The position numbers and the translations under genes are program-made. Shown piece by piece: positions 17,463 through 26,831 of a stretch of 64,000 nucleotides of DNA. How positions within the stretch are numbered: position 1 is the first letter of the stretch; each line of letters begins with the position of its first letter. The notes under the pieces were generated by a model. It was not told the DNA's origin. It worked only from the letters and a program-made list of their open reading frames with translations, and did no database searches. The stretch is from Zhenhengia yiwuensis (GTDB lineage Bacteria > Bacillota > Clostridia > Lachnospirales > Cellulosilyticaceae): the NCBI RefSeq assembly GCF_014384995.1, contig NZ_JACRSY010000013.1, positions 1 to 64,000 of the forward strand, in the 5' to 3' direction.

Positions 17463-18428
17463 ATGAAAAAGTATATTTTACTTGTAATGAGCATCTTTGT
17501 ATTAGTTTTTAGCCTTGTAGGTTGCGGCAATAATAACCAAGCAGGACAACAAAGTGCCAATGAAGGACAAGAAGCAAAAGAAACACGCGTAGTAAAAGAT
17601 GTAAAAGGAGAAGTGGAAATTCCTATGCATCCAGAACGTATTGTAGATATTAGTGGAGCAAGTGATATTTTATCTATTTTAGGCTATGACGTTATTGGAA
17701 CAGCCAATAGTGATGGTTATGATTATACAAAATTCCCATCTTATTTAGAAGATGTACTTGGACATGCACAAATTTTAGGTTACAGCATGTTAGCTGAAAT
17801 GGATGTAGAAGCCATTATTGCATTAGAACCAGATTTAATTGTTATCTCTACAGTACAAGAAAAAATGTACGATCAATTATCAAAAATTGCTCCAGTCGTT
17901 ATGGTGGAAATGAAACAAATGGACTGGAAAGAAGATTTTATGCACGTAGCTACAATCTTTGGTGAAGAAGAGAAAGCAACGGAGTGGATTGATACTTACT
18001 TAGCAAAAGCCAAAGAAGTTGGTGCAAGTATTAAAGAAACATATGGTGAAGAAAGTTCTTATTTATCTTTCTTAGCAAGTGGTGGTAGCTTATTTATCTT
18101 TGATGGTGCTGGCCTTGGGACAATCTTTTATGATGATATGGGCTTAGCAAAACCAGAAGGAATGCCACAGCAAGAAAATGTTAGCTTACCAGTTGTAACA
18201 TTTGAAGGCTTAGCAGAAATTAATGCAGATTATATCTTTGCTATTGCAACAGATGAAGACTTAGCTGCTTTAACAGCAAGCAGTATTTGGAACGGAACAG
18301 AAGCTGTAAAAAATGGAAATGTCATAACATTACCAGCAAGTCCATACTTTAATCAAGGTTATAGCCCAATCGGAAGATTAGTATTTGTAGAAGAAATAGA
18401 AGCTTTATTAGCAGGTATGCATGAATAA
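17463..18428 (+). CDS. Siderophore ABC transporter, substrate-binding lipoprotein
   Basis: A lipoprotein signal peptide ends in the lipobox LVGC (Cys21), followed by a Gly/Asn/Gln-rich linker. The mature part is a class III binding protein (FepB/FhuD-like) with HPERIVDISGASDILSILGY and ALEPDLIVIS, the two-lobe motif order of ferric-siderophore and haem receptors. It captures ferric siderophore outside the membrane and delivers it to the two permeases downstream. The siderophore type is not predictable. The next gene overlaps it by 8 nt. Confidence 0.92.
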   Translation: MKKYILLVMSIFVLVFSLVGCGNNNQAGQQSANEGQEAKETRVVKDVKGEVEIPMHPERIVDISGASDILSILGYDVIGTANSDGYDYTKFPSYLEDVLGHAQILGYSMLAEMDVEAIIALEPDLIVISTVQEKMYDQLSKIAPVVMVEMKQMDWKEDFMHVATIFGEEEKATEWIDTYLAKAKEVGASIKETYGEESSYLSFLASGGSLFIFDGAGLGTIFYDDMGLAKPEGMPQQENVSLPVVTFEGLAEINADYIFAIATDEDLAALTASSIWNGTEAVKNGNVITLPASPYFNQGYSPIGRLVFVEEIEALLAGMHE

Positions 18429-19401
18429 GAAAACCTTTTTTCTTGTTAGTACGTGTAGCATAATTGCAGTAATCGGGCTAGTTATTGCAATTAGCTTTGG
18501 TGCTAAGCGTATTCCCTTACAAGTTGTTTGGGACAGCATCTTTCATTATGAAGATATTTTAGAAATGCAATTAGTCCGAGATGTTCGTATACCAAGAGTG
18601 ATTAGTACCGCCTTTGTAGGCGGTATTCTTGGTATTACTGGGGCTATGATGCAGGGGGTTACAAGAAACCCAGTAGCAGAACCTTCATTAATGGGTATTA
18701 CGCAAGGGGCTACATTTGCTATAGCTTTAGTAGGTGCAAGTTCATCTTTATATGGATTATTTGGCAATACTGCGGCAGCCTTTTTAGGTGCCATAGTAAG
18801 TGGTTTATTAGTACTTGGGTTTAGTATGAAAAGTGCTAGAAATATGAATATTTCACGTTTATTATTAGCAGGAACGGCATTAAGTACTTTCTTTATTTCT
18901 ATGGCAACGATTATTGCACTGCTTACGAATAAATCACAAAACTTAGCCTTTTGGCTATCAGGAGGTTTTCGTGCAGTGACTTGGGAGAGTGTAAAATTAG
19001 TGGTTATAGTAGGTGGACTGACAACACTGATAGCACTCTTTTTATCGCCTAAAATTAATATCGTTAACTTAGGAGAAGATGTTTGTATAGGTCTTGGAGA
19101 AAATCCCGTTAAAATTCGTATGTATACTTTACTGCTGATTATTCCAATGTGTGCAGTATGTGTAGCTGTAGCGGGAAACATAGCGTTTGTTGGCTTAATC
19201 GTACCCCATATTGTAAGAAAAATAGTTGGGCAAGATTACCGCATCATTATGCCGATCTCTTTCTTATGTGGGGCAACCCTTGTCATTTGGGCAGACGTAT
19301 TGGCTCGATTAGTTAATCAGCCGTATGAAACACCTATTGGACTCTTTACTTCTATCGTTGGCGTACCTTTATTTATATGGATGGTTAGAAAGGAGAGTTA
19401 G
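18421..19401 (+). CDS. FecCD-family siderophore ABC permease, first subunit
   Basis: The 326-residue, multi-helix (about 9-10 TM) permease has the family's TGAMMQGVTRNPVAEPSLMG motif near residues 75-95 and the cytoplasmic coupling segment LGENPVKIR. The VAGNIAFVGLIVPHIVRKIVG motif characteristic of FecCD proteins follows. It overlaps the binding-protein gene and is 2 nt from the second permease, so the subunits are made together. Confidence 0.94.
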   Translation: MNKKTFFLVSTCSIIAVIGLVIAISFGAKRIPLQVVWDSIFHYEDILEMQLVRDVRIPRVISTAFVGGILGITGAMMQGVTRNPVAEPSLMGITQGATFAIALVGASSSLYGLFGNTAAAFLGAIVSGLLVLGFSMKSARNMNISRLLLAGTALSTFFISMATIIALLTNKSQNLAFWLSGGFRAVTWESVKLVVIVGGLTTLIALFLSPKINIVNLGEDVCIGLGENPVKIRMYTLLLIIPMCAVCVAVAGNIAFVGLIVPHIVRKIVGQDYRIIMPISFLCGATLVIWADVLARLVNQPYETPIGLFTSIVGVPLFIWMVRKES

Positions 19402-19403
19402 AA

Positions 19404-20405
19404 ATGAAAAAACGTGTAGTTATGGCGACTATCATTACTAGTCTTCTTTTTATAGGTATCTTTTTCTTAGCGATTAGCTGGGGAAGTTACAATATAGCTT
19501 TTGAAGATGTTGTTAAAACGTTAGTTGGAGCAGGATCAAGACTTCAGCAAACAACCATATGGGATATTCGTTTACCTCGAATAGCAGTGGCAATGGTTGT
19601 AGCGATTGCCTTATCTACTTCAGGCTGCATTTTGCAAAGTGTGACACGCAATGAGCTTGCAGAGCCTGGTATGATTGGGATTAATGCAGGGGCAGCAATA
19701 GCTGTTGTCTTTTTAATATCTTATGGGCAAACAACTTATTATGATCGTATTGGAGATTTTGCCTTATTTGTTATGCCCATTGTAGCTATTTTAGGGGCAT
19801 TTTTAAGTGGAGGACTTATTTATAGACTAAGCTATAAAAAAGGGATATCACCCACTAAGCTTATTTTAACAGGGATTGGTGTAAATGTTGGGATTAATGC
19901 TGTCATCTCCTTATACCAGCTGAATATGTCAAAAGGAGACTACAATCAGGTGCTTACTTGGATTAGTGGAAGCTTATGGGGAAGCAGTTGGAAATTTTTC
20001 TTCTTAGTTATGCCACTTATCCTTCTCTTTTTAGGGCTAGTCATCTGGAAGAACAAAATACTAGATGTGCTGGATTTAGGAGATGAAATTGCAATAGGAT
20101 TAGGTGTATGTGTAGAAAAAGAAAGAAAGATTCTATTTTTCTATGCCATTGCATTAGCAGCACTTGCAACCTCTGTAGCCGGTAATATTGCTTTTCTTGG
20201 CTTATTAGGTCCACATATTGCAAAACGTTTAGTAGGTCCTATTCATAGAAGACAAATACCTATGGCAGCCCTTATCAGTTGTATCCTTATTGTATTTGCA
20301 GACTCAATTTCAAGAAATGTTTTTTCACCTATTGAAATTCCAGTTGGCATTACACTAGCAATTGTTGGAGTACCTTATTTTATTTATTTAATGTTAAAAG
20401 AATAA
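19404..20405 (+). CDS. FecCD-family siderophore ABC permease, second subunit
   Basis: The 333-residue permease has SGCILQSVTRNELAEPGMIG in the N-terminal part, and the coupling segment LGDEIAIGLGVCVEK and VAGNIAFLGLLGPHIAKRLV in the C-terminal half. It pairs with the preceding gene to form the translocation channel. AGGAGAG-like site GAAAGGAG lies just upstream inside the end of the previous gene. Confidence 0.94.
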   Translation: MKKRVVMATIITSLLFIGIFFLAISWGSYNIAFEDVVKTLVGAGSRLQQTTIWDIRLPRIAVAMVVAIALSTSGCILQSVTRNELAEPGMIGINAGAAIAVVFLISYGQTTYYDRIGDFALFVMPIVAILGAFLSGGLIYRLSYKKGISPTKLILTGIGVNVGINAVISLYQLNMSKGDYNQVLTWISGSLWGSSWKFFFLVMPLILLFLGLVIWKNKILDVLDLGDEIAIGLGVCVEKERKILFFYAIALAALATSVAGNIAFLGLLGPHIAKRLVGPIHRRQIPMAALISCILIVFADSISRNVFSPIEIPVGITLAIVGVPYFIYLMLKE

Positions 20406-20422
20406 GAGGTTTGGAGGAACAA

Positions 20423-21241
20423 ATGGAAGCCATTAATATAAAAGACTTAGATGTCGCTTATGAACAAAGATATATTATAAAAAATATGAACTTAGAAATT
20501 CCTAAGGGAAAAATTACAATGATTATTGGGTCAAATGGTTGCGGAAAATCTACTTTACTCAAAACCATTGCACGTATTATTACACCTAAAAAAGGAGAAA
20601 TCCGATTAAATGGTGTAAGTATTAAAGAGCAGGCGCCAAAAGATATTGCAAAAAAAATGGCTGTGTTGCCGCAAAGTCCTACTGTTCCTTCAGGGCTTCT
20701 TGTTAAAGAATTAGTTTCTTATGGCAGATTTCCTTATCAAAGTGCTATGGGGGGCTTAAAGCAAGAAGATATAGATAAAGTACAAAAGGCTATGGAAGAT
20801 ACCGGTATTATTGAGTTCGCCAATCGCCCAGTGGACAGTTTATCAGGTGGACAAAGACAACGTGCATGGATTGCTATGGCCTTAGCGCAGGAAACAGAAA
20901 TTTTAGTATTAGACGAGCCTACGACTTATTTGGATATGGCACATCAGTTAGAAATTCTCTTGTTACTACAGAAACTCAACAAAGAACAAAATCGTACGAT
21001 TATTATGGTCTTACACGAACTGAATAATGCTACGAAATTTGCGGACTATCTTATTGGTGTTAAAGAAGGTGAAGTTATTTTTAAAGGGGAACCTTTAGAG
21101 GTGATTACGAAAGAAAATCTACAAAAACTTTATGGCATTGATGCCAAATTGCAGTTAGATGAAACAAACAGTTATCCAATTTGTGTTGATTTTAATATTG
21201 GACGAGAGGATTCAAAGGAAAGGAATGAGTATGCAAAGTAA
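20423..21241 (+). CDS. Siderophore ABC transporter ATPase (FepC/FecE-like)
   Basis: The start is the ATG at 20423, just after GGAGGAAC; the upstream TTG at 20411 lies before that site. The 272-residue ATPase has Walker A GSNGCGKST (36-44), the Q-loop in LPQSP, signature LSGGQ (140-144), Walker B ILVLDEP (160-166) and the H-loop His198. It powers the two FecCD permeases. The last codons overlap the MFS gene. Confidence 0.95.
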   Translation: MEAINIKDLDVAYEQRYIIKNMNLEIPKGKITMIIGSNGCGKSTLLKTIARIITPKKGEIRLNGVSIKEQAPKDIAKKMAVLPQSPTVPSGLLVKELVSYGRFPYQSAMGGLKQEDIDKVQKAMEDTGIIEFANRPVDSLSGGQRQRAWIAMALAQETEILVLDEPTTYLDMAHQLEILLLLQKLNKEQNRTIIMVLHELNNATKFADYLIGVKEGEVIFKGEPLEVITKENLQKLYGIDAKLQLDETNSYPICVDFNIGREDSKERNEYAK

Positions 21242-22481
21242 GCTTTATCATAAAAATTTTAATATATTAGTACTTGGGCAGATTATATCCCTATTTGGAA
21301 GCTCTATTCAGCGCTTTGCTTTGTCCTTGTATCTACTGGATTTAACGGGATCAGCGAGTATTTTTGCATCTATTTTAGCAATCTCTATGATTCCTATTGT
21401 ACTCATTTCACCTATAGCGGGGATTTTAGCGGACCGTGGCAATAAGAAAAAGCTTATGGTTGCTTTAGATCTTATAAGTGGGCTACTCTTAGTCTTCTAT
21501 GCAGGAATTGTACTGCAAGGGAAAGATCATGTGGTCATTATAGCCCTTGTCATGATTTTATTATCTACCCTTTCTACTATTTATCAGCCTGTAGTCAATA
21601 CTTGTATTCCTATTCTTGTTGCAGATGAGCATTTGGTAAAGGCTAATGCAATTATTCAGCAAGTTGCTTCTTTAAGCAATTTCTTAGGACCGATTTTTGC
21701 AGGGATGTTATATGGACTCTTTGGCATTACAGGCGTCATTCTTTTAAATATGATAAGCTTTTTATTCTCGGCAATAATGGAATTATTTTTAGACATTCCA
21801 CATACCAAGGGAGAGCAAAAAGAATCTTTTAAACAGGTCTTTTTAACAGATATGAAAGAAAGTTATCAGTATTTAAGATATAAAAATCCTATTGTTTTAC
21901 GTATGCTTTTATTCTCTGGATTCTATAATTTGTTTTTAGTACCTGTATTTAGTATAGCAGCACCTTATTTAATTAAGGTTACGTTTGGGCTATCTGCAGA
22001 GGTCTATGGAATAGCAGAAGGTATGATTGCACTTGGTATGATTATGGGTGGGGCTATTATTACATGGAAGCCTAACCGTTTCCATATTAAGCGTGTGCAT
22101 AGGTTACTTTATATGACATCTTTAGCAATGCTTATGATGGGCGGTTCAGTATGGTTATTCCAATTAGGTAAGGGGTCAGCTCTTTTTAGTGTTATGATCT
22201 TTACACTGTTTGGAATGGTCATTATGGGCGTACTAGGCATTGCCAATGTGCTGAGCGCAGCTTATTTATATCATGAAGTAGAAGGTTCTATGTTAGGTAA
22301 AATTTTAGCCTTTGGCTCAGCCTTTGCTACTTTATGTATTCCACTAGGACAAATCCTATTTGGGGAGTTAATTGAGAACTTGGTAGGTCATATAGAATGG
22401 ATTATTTGGTTTGCAGCCCTCTTTGTATTCGGTGTAACAAGCTTAGTACGTTGGAATGTCTTACAAATTAAAGATGAATAA
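21225..22481 (+). CDS. MFS transporter at the end of the siderophore operon
   Basis: This roughly 418-residue, 12-helix transporter is of the MFS_3 type (EntS-like), with FGSSIQRFALSLYLLDLTGS in TM1 and LADRGNKKKLMVALDLISG in the cytoplasmic loop between TM2 and TM3. Its start overlaps the ATPase gene. ATG 21225 or 21231 is possible, as AAAGGAAAGG precedes both; a longer frame inside the ATPase gene is not translated from a ribosome site. The position suggests siderophore export or export of iron-free ligand. No biosynthesis genes are nearby, so the link is inferred. Confidence 0.85.
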   Translation: MSMQSKLYHKNFNILVLGQIISLFGSSIQRFALSLYLLDLTGSASIFASILAISMIPIVLISPIAGILADRGNKKKLMVALDLISGLLLVFYAGIVLQGKDHVVIIALVMILLSTLSTIYQPVVNTCIPILVADEHLVKANAIIQQVASLSNFLGPIFAGMLYGLFGITGVILLNMISFLFSAIMELFLDIPHTKGEQKESFKQVFLTDMKESYQYLRYKNPIVLRMLLFSGFYNLFLVPVFSIAAPYLIKVTFGLSAEVYGIAEGMIALGMIMGGAIITWKPNRFHIKRVHRLLYMTSLAMLMMGGSVWLFQLGKGSALFSVMIFTLFGMVIMGVLGIANVLSAAYLYHEVEGSMLGKILAFGSAFATLCIPLGQILFGELIENLVGHIEWIIWFAALFVFGVTSLVRWNVLQIKDE

Positions 22482-22612
22482 AGTATTTTTTATTCTACGT
22501 TTTAGATGAAAAAATTACTTGGACAAGATATAATGAAATTACAGTAAAAGTTTAAAATTTTAAGCTATTAAATAGGAATAAGTTTGAGTAAACGAGGGTG
22601 AGGGGAAAGGTT

Positions 22613-23431
22613 ATGAATTGGAGAGAACTGGCAAAGCATTTACAGATAAATGAGAGGGGGATAGCTTGCTTAGAGCGTGTGGAAGAAAGTAAGCTTAGCC
22701 TTGAAACAATTTGTAGTACTAAAAGTCATGAGCAGTTTTTTAAAGCAGTTAAACAACAAGCTTTATATGATAAGCTAGATTATAGAGAAGTATTTGCCTA
22801 TGTGTATATGGTGTTAGCAGCTAGGGCTTATGACAAGTACAAAGAAGAGGGCATTGATGATGAGATTTATTATGATACGATGATGGACTTAGTCATTTGG
22901 AGTGATGATTGTTATAAGAAATTTGGCATATGGGGGATTGATGAATATGGCTGGCTTATTCATCATGTACAGCTTAAAATCTTTAAATTAGGGCGCTTAC
23001 AGTTTCAGCCTATAACACTTGGAGAAGCCATAGTTTGTGAGGCGTACAAACTAGAAAAAGGAGAAAAGGTTCTTAATGTACATATACCAGCAGGGGAAGC
23101 ATTAGATCATGATAAGTGTAAGGCATCCTATAAGATGGCCAAGCAATTTTTTAAGGATGGCAGCATGAATTGTATATGTTCTTCTTGGCTTCTTAATCCA
23201 GTTTATGAGGCGCTTCTTCCTGCAAGCTCTAATATCGTTCAATTTCAGAAGGATTACTATATCTATGAGGTAGATGATTTATGTATGCAAGCTGAGGAAA
23301 GAATCTTTGGAGAGGTTAAGTCTAATCCGAATTTCTATGCACAAGATACAACTTTGCAGAAAGTAGCAGCTACTTATTTAAAGCAAGGGAAAAGGTTAGG
23401 AATAGGTAAAGGGGTTTTAAAAGTAGATTAA
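22613..23431 (+). CDS. Acyltransferase-domain protein with GNAT-like C-terminal domain
   Basis: The 272-residue protein matches, from memory, the paired NAT_N/GNAT_C-type acyltransferase family of clostridia. The N-terminal helical half (about 1-125) contains YVYMVLAARAYDKY. The C-terminal half (about 126-272) has LGRLQFQPI, LNVHIPAGEALDHD and SWLLNPVYEALLPASSNIVQ, the family's conserved core. The acyl acceptor is unknown. I choose ATG 22613 because AGGGG is 7 nt upstream; GTG 22598 would put that site inside the gene. It stands as a single gene with its own terminator. Confidence 0.72.
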   Translation: MNWRELAKHLQINERGIACLERVEESKLSLETICSTKSHEQFFKAVKQQALYDKLDYREVFAYVYMVLAARAYDKYKEEGIDDEIYYDTMMDLVIWSDDCYKKFGIWGIDEYGWLIHHVQLKIFKLGRLQFQPITLGEAIVCEAYKLEKGEKVLNVHIPAGEALDHDKCKASYKMAKQFFKDGSMNCICSSWLLNPVYEALLPASSNIVQFQKDYYIYEVDDLCMQAEERIFGEVKSNPNFYAQDTTLQKVAATYLKQGKRLGIGKGVLKVD

Positions 23432-23454
23432 TAAAAAGCGAATAAGAAAATAAA

Positions 23455-23490
23455 AGCATTAAAACAATTAAGGTTTTAGTGCTTTTTTTT
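23455..23490 (+). terminator. Terminator after the acyltransferase gene
   Basis: AGCATTAAAAC/GTTTTAGTGCT (one mismatch-free 11-bp stem with G-T pairing) around a 7-nt loop, followed by a run of T. Confidence 0.85.
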
Positions 23491-23615
23491 ATTGAGAAGC
23501 TAAGTGAAATGAAATAAGAAGTGTAAAAAATATTTGTTGCAGATCGTGTTAAGATGGAGATCTTTAGTGTTTCATAACTTTTTTTGTTCTAAAATACATA
23601 ATTATACTTATATAC

Positions 23616-23646
23616 TTGACTTAGAGTAAACTTTAAGTGTTATGCT
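23616..23646 (+). promoter_or_regulatory. MerR-type promoter with 19-bp spacer before the ECF gene
   Basis: TTGACT (23616-23621) and TATGCT (23641-23646) are 19 bp apart, too far for a normal sigma-A promoter. The spacer holds the dyad ACTTAGAGT-AA-ACTTTAAGT (23619-23638, one mismatch), the classic layout for a MerR-family activator that untwists the promoter. No MerR gene is present in this window. Confidence 0.75.
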
Positions 23647-23694
23647 GAATAAGATTAAAACATTCTTAAAAAAGTTCATGAGGAGGGGATAAGG

Positions 23695-24243
23695 ATGAGA
23701 ACGAAAAAATTATGTATAGCAGGTATATGCCTTACATTATGTATGCTACTACCCTTTTTGACAGGGCAAATTCCTCAGATAGGTAATGCACTAAGTCCAA
23801 TGCATATTCCTGTTTTACTATGCGGTATGTTATGTGGAGGAACTTATGGAGCTCTAATAGGTTTTATAGCGCCTATACTTCGATTTATGCTATTTGGAAT
23901 GCCGCCTATCTTTCCAATAGGGATTGCTATGGCCTTTGAACTCGCAGCTTATGGTATGGCTTCAGGTGTGATTTACCGTGCATTGCCTAAAAAGGCGATT
24001 AATATTTATATTTCACTAATAAGTGCTATGCTAGTTGGGCGAGTAGTTTGGGGAATTGCAAGATTTATAATGGCTTTGGCTTTTGGCATTGAATTCTCTT
24101 TCCAAATGTTCTTATCCGGTGCTTTTATTACAGCTATTCCGGGGATTATATGCCATATTTTAATTATTCCAATCCTTGTAATGGCTTGTCAAAAAGCAGG
24201 GGCAGTTCTAAAAGCAAATGAGCAAGAAATAAAGGTAGGGTAA
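23695..24243 (+). CDS. ECF transporter S component
   Basis: The 182-residue protein has about five or six membrane helices and the short-segment pattern of ECF substrate-binding subunits: LPFLTGQIPQIGNALSPMHIP, LLCGMLCGGTYGALIGFIAP and FPIGIAMAFELAAYG. This resembles the pantothenate-type subgroup, but substrate is uncertain. AGGAGGGG precedes the ATG. It would plug into a shared energising module encoded elsewhere. It is 31 nt from a uridine-kinase-like gene, which hints at uptake plus phosphorylation of the same compound, possibly a nucleoside-like vitamin or sugar. The MerR-type promoter upstream suggests an inducible response. Confidence 0.83.
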   Translation: MRTKKLCIAGICLTLCMLLPFLTGQIPQIGNALSPMHIPVLLCGMLCGGTYGALIGFIAPILRFMLFGMPPIFPIGIAMAFELAAYGMASGVIYRALPKKAINIYISLISAMLVGRVVWGIARFIMALAFGIEFSFQMFLSGAFITAIPGIICHILIIPILVMACQKAGAVLKANEQEIKVG

Positions 24244-24274
24244 AATACACAGTACATAGGAAGGAAATAGAAAG

Positions 24275-24832
24275 ATGCAGAATGAGGTTATCTTGAAGAT
24301 AGAAGCGTGTATTAAAGAAAAGGATAAATGCATTTTAGCCATAGATGGCAGAGCAGCAGCAGGCAAAACAACTTTAGCCAATTTACTTCAAGAATACTTT
24401 GATGGTGCAGTTATCCATATGGATGATTTCTTTTTACCTTTGGAATTAAGAACAAAAGAACGTTATGCTACGCCTGGTGGTAATGTACATTATGAAAGGT
24501 TTAATGAAGAAGTAGGAAGTCAGCTTACAATAGGGTATGCTTTTAAATACCAAAGGTTTAATTGTAAGAAAATGCAGCTCGATACTTGGCAAGAAGTAGA
24601 AAATAAAAAAGTGATGATTGTAGAAGGGACTTATGCTACACATCCAGAAATTCAAGTAGCTTATGATATGAAGCTCTTTTTAGATATCAATAAGAAGGAG
24701 CAGAAAAGTAGAATCTTACATAGAAATGGGGAGAAGATGTTAGAGCAGTTCTTAAGTAAATGGATTCCTTTAGAGGAAATGTATTTTGAAAGTTACAGTG
24801 TAATGGAGCATTGTCATAGGGTATTGACTTAG
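24275..24832 (+). CDS. Uridine-kinase-like P-loop phosphotransferase
   Basis: The 185-residue protein has Walker A DGRAAAGKTT (about 24-33) and HMDDFFLPLELRTKERY (about 49-65), where the Asp-Asp motif and the following hydrophobic residues form the nucleoside-kinase acceptor region. It matches the short uridine kinase family found in clostridia. A second phosphate-binding segment is at VMIVEGTYATHPE. It likely phosphorylates a nucleoside or related metabolite, possibly the solute carried by the ECF subunit just upstream. Confidence 0.75.
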   Translation: MQNEVILKIEACIKEKDKCILAIDGRAAAGKTTLANLLQEYFDGAVIHMDDFFLPLELRTKERYATPGGNVHYERFNEEVGSQLTIGYAFKYQRFNCKKMQLDTWQEVENKKVMIVEGTYATHPEIQVAYDMKLFLDINKKEQKSRILHRNGEKMLEQFLSKWIPLEEMYFESYSVMEHCHRVLT

Positions 24833-24907
24833 AGCGTACTCGAAGTGCTAGGCTAATAAAGTTAGAAAAAGTAATTCTATTACAATAATCAAGGGGGATG
24901 AAGTAGA

Positions 24908-26026
24908 ATGGAACAGAAAAAATTAGGCTTTGGATTTATGCGTCTGCCATTAACCAATAAAGAAGATCAAAATAGCATTGATTATGAGATGCTCAGTCAA
25001 ATGGTGGATACTTTTCTAGAAAGAGGCTTTACTTATTTTGATACAGCCTATATGTATCATAACTTCAAAAGTGAGATTGCACTACGTGAAGTATTAGTTA
25101 AGCGTCATGACAGAGCATCCTTTACAATAGCAACAAAGATGCCAACTATGTTTTTACGTCAGAAAGAAGATATGGAAAGGATCTTTAGTGAACAGCTAGA
25201 AAAATGTGGAGTAGAGTATTTTGATTATTACATGCTTCATAATTTAGGTGTTTCCCACTATGAAATTGCAAAGAAAATGGATGCTTTTGCTTTTATACAG
25301 CAGAAGAAAGCAATAGGCCAAATCAAGCAAATAGGTTTTTCATTCCATGATACAGCAGATTTATTAGATGAAATTTTAACAGAGCATCCAGAAGTGGACT
25401 TTGTACAACTTCAAATTAATTATCTGGATTGGGATAATGAAAGCATTCAATCAAGAAAATGTTATGAAGTGGCAATTAAGCATAAAAAGTCCGTTATTGT
25501 TATGGAACCTGTTAAGGGAGGAGCATTAGCAGATATTCCAAGGGAAGCTGAAGAGCTGTTTAAAACTTATCATCCAGATTTATCTATACCATCTTGGGCC
25601 ATTCGTTTTGCGGCAAGTCTAGAAAACGTCATAATGGTTTTAAGTGGTATGTCAAATATGGAGCAGCTTTTAGATAATACGAGCTATATGCAGGAATTTG
25701 AGCCTTTTACTCAAAAAGAATATGAAAAAGTAGGAGAAGCAGTAGAGATAATCAATAAAGCTATTACAGTTCCTTGTACAGCTTGTCAGTATTGTGTAGA
25801 TGGATGTCCAAAGCATATTCCGATTCCAAACTATTTTGCCCTATACAACACAGAAAAGCAGGTAACCAATTCCGGATTTTCTACACAGCGCGTTTATTAT
25901 AGCAATTATACAAAGCAGTATGGAAAGGCATCGGATTGCATAGGGTGCAAAAAATGTGAGAGAAGTTGTCCACAGCATATTGAAATAACAAAACACCTAG
26001 AGGATGTAGCAAGAACATTTGAATAA
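24908..26026 (+). CDS. Aldo/keto reductase with C-terminal 2[4Fe-4S] ferredoxin domain
   Basis: Residues 1-280 form an AKR barrel with FDTAYMYHNF (Asp and Tyr), TIATKMP (Lys) and YMLHNLG (His), the catalytic tetrad. The tail has two clusters, CTACQYCVDGCP (about 289-300) and CIGCKKCERSCP (about 344-355), each CxxCxxCxxxCP, as in the ferredoxin-type AKRs common in anaerobes. The substrate is unknown. It probably couples aldehyde or ketone reduction to low-potential electrons. It ends at a strong shared terminator. Confidence 0.92.
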   Translation: MEQKKLGFGFMRLPLTNKEDQNSIDYEMLSQMVDTFLERGFTYFDTAYMYHNFKSEIALREVLVKRHDRASFTIATKMPTMFLRQKEDMERIFSEQLEKCGVEYFDYYMLHNLGVSHYEIAKKMDAFAFIQQKKAIGQIKQIGFSFHDTADLLDEILTEHPEVDFVQLQINYLDWDNESIQSRKCYEVAIKHKKSVIVMEPVKGGALADIPREAEELFKTYHPDLSIPSWAIRFAASLENVIMVLSGMSNMEQLLDNTSYMQEFEPFTQKEYEKVGEAVEIINKAITVPCTACQYCVDGCPKHIPIPNYFALYNTEKQVTNSGFSTQRVYYSNYTKQYGKASDCIGCKKCERSCPQHIEITKHLEDVARTFE

Positions 26027-26028
26027 AT

Positions 26029-26070
26029 AAAAAGCCAGAGTACTTTATAGAAGGTACTCTGGCTTTTTGT
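26029..26070. terminator. Bidirectional terminator between AKR and cupin genes
   Basis: AAAAAGCCAGAGTAC pairs perfectly with GTACTCTGGCTTTTT across a 10-nt loop. T-runs are present on both strands, and the converging genes share it. Confidence 0.92.
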
Positions 26071-26071
26071 T

Positions 26072-26569
26072 TTAAAACGAATGTTGCCCTTCTTCTAATT
26101 CAGCATCTGCCTTTGTTACATGGACTGTTCCATGTGGGTGATTTGGCGGAGCGTAGATGGAATACAGCTTAAGTGGAACTGAGCCAGTATTGATTAGATT
26201 ATGCCAGGTGCCAGCAGGAATGATAAAAGCATCGTCAGCAAATACAGGTTGCTGGAAACTAGGTATATCTTTATGAGTACCCATCATAACAAGGCCTTGA
26301 CCTTGTTCAAGACGTATAAATTGATCGACATCACTGTGCATTTCTAAGCCAATATCTTCTCCAGGAAGAAGACTCATTAAAGTGAGTTGCAGATATGGAC
26401 CTGACCATAAAGCTGTGCGGAAGTTATTATTACTTTTAGTAGCCTGCTCAATATTAATAGCAAAAGGATAAGGTCCATAATCTTTAAGGCGCTCGGTCAT
26501 ATCTTGGGAAGTGGCATTACCTCTGTATCGTCTAGGGTTTGGGGAATTATAATGATTAAAAAGACCCAT
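26072..26569 (-). CDS. Cupin-domain protein
   Basis: The 165-residue protein starts MGLFNHYNSP at 26569, with AAGGAG 7 nt upstream; an upstream in-frame ATG lacks such a site. The single cupin barrel (about 60-150) has GLEMHSDVDQFIRLEQGQG (His and the Asp/Gln region) and IPAGTWHNLIN (His), typical metal-binding cupin motifs 1 and 2, as in mannose-6-phosphate isomerase-like and oxalate-type cupins. The substrate is unknown. Confidence 0.85.
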   Translation of the reverse strand: MGLFNHYNSPNPRRYRGNATSQDMTERLKDYGPYPFAINIEQATKSNNNFRTALWSGPYLQLTLMSLLPGEDIGLEMHSDVDQFIRLEQGQGLVMMGTHKDIPSFQQPVFADDAFIIPAGTWHNLINTGSVPLKLYSIYAPPNHPHGTVHVTKADAELEEGQHSF

Positions 26570-26831
26570 TGTAGTGCTCCTTTCATGGTGATACATTATT
26601 AGTATATGTAAGGGCTGTATAGAAGTGATAAGTTGGGAGTATTTACTGATTTTAGATTGGATAAAAAAGGATTAAGGATTAGACAGTATAAGCTATTAGA
26701 CCATTGCATAAGGACTTAGAAGGAGAAGTAAAAAAGGTAAAAGGTTTTTATAGACCTATATAAATAGGCTTTTCTGTATCTATCGCTTTAGTATATAATA
26801 GAAGCAACCTAAATAAAGGAGTTACGAATCG

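Noticed and set aside
18546..19181. Long open frame (211 codons) on the minus strand
   Set aside because: It lies wholly inside the FecCD permease gene, which has all family motifs. No ribosome site precedes it.
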